From the NCBI GenBank assembly GCA_002796165.1, contig PCWF01000257.1:2220-9759 (forward strand): a stretch of DNA of 7,540 nt, written 5' to 3'. Positions 5,664-7,540 of the stretch are shown here, piece after piece. The notes below the pieces were generated by a model. That model searched no databases and was not told the DNA's origin. It saw only the letters and a program-made list of their open reading frames with translations. The stretch comes from Nitrospinae bacterium CG11_big_fil_rev_8_21_14_0_20_56_8 (lineage in GTDB: Bacteria > Nitrospinota > Nitrospinia > Nitrospinales > VA-1). Each line of letters begins with the position of its first letter. The stretch's first letter is position 1. Both the position numbers and the translations under genes were made by a program.

Positions 5664-7540
5664 TCAGGCCGGGGCGCCCCAACCGCCGCCGCCGGGGGTT
5701 AGGATGCGTATGCGGTCACCGGGTTCGCATATGAACGCGTTATTCCCGCCCAGATCCACGGCTTCCCCGTTATGTTTGATCCACAGGTTTTGTCCGGTCG
5801 AACCCGGCTCGCCTCCTTCAAGGCCATAGGGCGCATATTCCCGTCGCTCGGACAGGATCGCCACGTGCAGGGATTTCAGAAACTGGATCTCGCGGACGAG
5901 ACCGTTTCCCCCGGCGAATCGCCCCGCCCCGCCGGAATGAGGACGGAGAGAGAATTCGCGCAGGAGAACGGGATACCGCCGTTCGAGTATTTCGGGATCG
6001 GTGATGCGGGTATTGGTCATGTGCGTATGCACCCCGGATGCCCCGTTCCAGCCGGGTCCCGCCCCGGCCCCTCCCCCGATGGTTTCGTAATATCCGAACC
6101 GCTCGTCGCCGAAGGTGAGGTTGTTCATGCACCCCTGACTGGCCGCGCACGCGCCGAACGCTTTGAGGACCACATCCGTCACCCGCTGAGAGGTGAGCAC
6201 GTTGCCCGCGGCAACGGCCGCTTCGCGGGAGGGGTTTAATAAGCTGGCGGGCGGGAGCACGATTCGAACGGGGCGCAGGCATCCTTCATTGAGCGGAATA
6301 TCCGCTCGGACCAGGCACCGGAGACAATAGAGAATCGCCGAACAGGTTACCGCGGGAGGGGCGTTCAGATTGCCCGGATCCTGGGAACCCGTTCCGGAAA
6401 AATCGAAGACCGCACTTCCCTCGTTGCGGTCAAGGGTCAGTTGCAGTATGACGGGTTTGCCATCGTCCATGAAATCGTCCGCATCCAGCCGGTCCACTTC
6501 CTTCAAACCGTGGGTAATTGAAATGTCCGTCAGGAGACTTCGCACAGCCGCCTCGGCGCTATCCTGAATATGCCGCATATGCGCCTGCACCACCGGCAAA
6601 GAATACCGGCGCACCAGCTCTTGCAACAGTTCTACTCCCTTGAAGTTGGCGGCGACCTGGGCCTTGAGGTCCGATATGTTGTCGGAGGGAGCACGGCTGG
6701 GGCGAAACAGTTCCCGTATGCCCTCCTCTTCGAACGTTCCGCCCCGCAACAGTTTGAAGGATTCGACGCAAATCCCCTCTTCCCCGATCGTTCGGGAAAA
6801 CGGCGGCATGGATCCCGGGGTGGCGGCCCCGATTTCCGCATGGTGACCGCGGTTCGCCACGAACATCACCGGCTTTTCTTCCTCCCATACGGGGGTGATG
6901 ACCGTGATGTCGGGAAGATGGCTTCCCCCGGCGGCGGGGTGATTGGTCATCCACACATCCCCCGGTTTCAGGTCTTCCCCGTGGATGCGAATCTGGTGGC
7001 GTACCGCCTCTCCCATCGATCCCAGGTGGACCGGTTGGTGCGGCGCGTTGGCCACGAGTTCCCCGTCGGGCCCGAACAGGGCGCAGGAAAAATCCTGCCG
7101 TTCCTTGATGTTGGTGGAGATCGCGGTCCGCTGTAAGGTGTATCCCATCTGTTCCGCTATGGACATGAACCGATGGGCGAAGATGGCGCGCTGAACGGGA
7201 TCGTCCTCTTCCCCCACCTTCCGTTCGGGCAGGGCGGCCACTTCAATTTCGATGTCGCCGTAGCGGGTGATGCGCGCCCGGCAATGCGGCTCGACCACCA
7301 CGGTGAAGGTTTCGTGGATGACCAGGGCCGGGCCGTCCACCTCCTCCCCTGCTCCCAGCCTGTCGAGCAGGTACACGGGGGTCGTTTGCCAACCCCCTTC
7401 AAAATAACAGAGGACGGATTTTTCCGGACGCGCGGGTTGGGACGGCCGAGGCAGAGGGACCCGTTTCAAAGGCGGAACCTTGCCGGCAATCCGCACGCGC
7501 AGGTCATCGATCGAAATCCCTCGTCCCGTCAACTCGAAAC
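5664..7540 (-). CDS. Fused HyuA-HyuB 5-oxoprolinase / hydantoinase, C-terminal part (partial, runs off the window)
   Basis: The frame stays open to the window edge (FELTGRGISIDDL...), so the N-terminal portion is missing and the visible 624 residues are an internal-to-C-terminal piece. The first ~100 residues are the end of the HyuA (hydantoinase A/oxoprolinase) domain, including GPALVIHETFTVVVEP. From about residue 113 a complete HyuB domain follows without a stop. It shows the family motifs SIAEQMGYTLQRTAIS, NIKERQDFSCALF, HQPVHLGSM, NHPAAGGSHLPDIT, ANRGHHAEIG, GSMPPFSRTIGEEG and, near the end, GGGAGAGPGWNGASGVHTHM and LRPHSGGAGRFAGGNG. This single-chain A-B arrangement matches ATP-dependent 5-oxoprolinase, which opens 5-oxo-L-proline to L-glutamate. 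Related hydantoinases or acetone carboxylases usually have separate subunits. The protein is cytoplasmic. It is GC-rich. It lies upstream of bufA on the same strand with a 199-nt gap and no visible terminator hairpin. Confidence 0.92.
   Translation of the reverse strand, partial: FELTGRGISIDDLRVRIAGKVPPLKRVPLPRPSQPARPEKSVLCYFEGGWQTTPVYLLDRLGAGEEVDGPALVIHETFTVVVEPHCRARITRYGDIEIEVAALPERKVGEEDDPVQRAIFAHRFMSIAEQMGYTLQRTAISTNIKERQDFSCALFGPDGELVANAPHQPVHLGSMGEAVRHQIRIHGEDLKPGDVWMTNHPAAGGSHLPDITVITPVWEEEKPVMFVANRGHHAEIGAATPGSMPPFSRTIGEEGICVESFKLLRGGTFEEEGIRELFRPSRAPSDNISDLKAQVAANFKGVELLQELVRRYSLPVVQAHMRHIQDSAEAAVRSLLTDISITHGLKEVDRLDADDFMDDGKPVILQLTLDRNEGSAVFDFSGTGSQDPGNLNAPPAVTCSAILYCLRCLVRADIPLNEGCLRPVRIVLPPASLLNPSREAAVAAGNVLTSQRVTDVVLKAFGACAASQGCMNNLTFGDERFGYYETIGGGAGAGPGWNGASGVHTHMTNTRITDPEILERRYPVLLREFSLRPHSGGAGRFAGGNGLVREIQFLKSLHVAILSERREYAPYGLEGGEPGSTGQNLWIKHNGEAVDLGGNNAFICEPGDRIRILTPGGGGWGAPA

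Noticed and set aside
5772..7136. Plus-strand and alternate-frame ORFs over the oxoprolinase
   Set aside because: The oxoprolinase frame is open and full of family motifs throughout. The others are products of GC-rich codon use.
7530..7532. TTG at 7532 as the start of the oxoprolinase gene
   Set aside because: The frame is open up to the window edge and the sequence begins inside the HyuA domain, so this codon is internal.

Overview
The window looks like chromosomal DNA from a Gram-negative, probably aquatic bacterium. The sequence does not fix the lineage: a marine proteobacterial or Nitrospinota-like genome would fit, but that is a guess from gene content and style. Base composition is mosaic. 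The first gene and its flanks (1-1150) are clearly AT-rich. The dehydrogenase (1170-2183) and the oxoprolinase (5664-7540) are GC-rich. The response regulator and the bufferin operon lie in between. There are seven complete protein genes and one partial gene. I see no tRNA, rRNA, transposase or CRISPR array.

Plus strand, left third. At 84-1049 is an unrecognised protein with the layout of a PD-(D/E)XK nuclease fold, in AT-rich DNA, possibly acquired or defence-related. At 1170-2183 is a zinc-dependent medium-chain (MDR) dehydrogenase with catalytic and structural zinc ligands and a nucleotide-binding glycine motif. At 2451-2852 is a stand-alone receiver domain whose phospho-acceptor aspartate is replaced by asparagine. 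Its true start may be a CTG further upstream.

Minus strand, middle. Reading from 5464 down to 3139 is a compact operon that I identify as a bufferin-type RiPP system. The first gene encodes a small exported precursor with four mature-region cysteines (BufA, DUF2282-like). The second encodes a DUF692/MNIO multinuclear iron oxidase (BufB). The third encodes a DUF2063 partner protein (BufC). The fourth encodes a four-helix membrane protein that does not look like the DoxX-type BufD usually linked to such operons. The first three genes overlap (4 nt and 17 nt), and the fourth follows after 28 nt. From family knowledge, BufB with BufC oxidises cysteines of BufA to make an exported metal chelator, most likely for copper. 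Upstream of bufA is a candidate ECF-sigma-type promoter whose spacer contains a small perfect palindrome. Just inside bufB is a perfect 13-bp hairpin that could set the ratio of precursor to enzyme.

Minus strand, right end. From 7540 to 5664 is the C-terminal half of a fused HyuA-HyuB 5-oxoprolinase, cut by the window edge. It lies upstream of bufA on the same strand, separated by 199 nt, and shows no obvious functional link to it.
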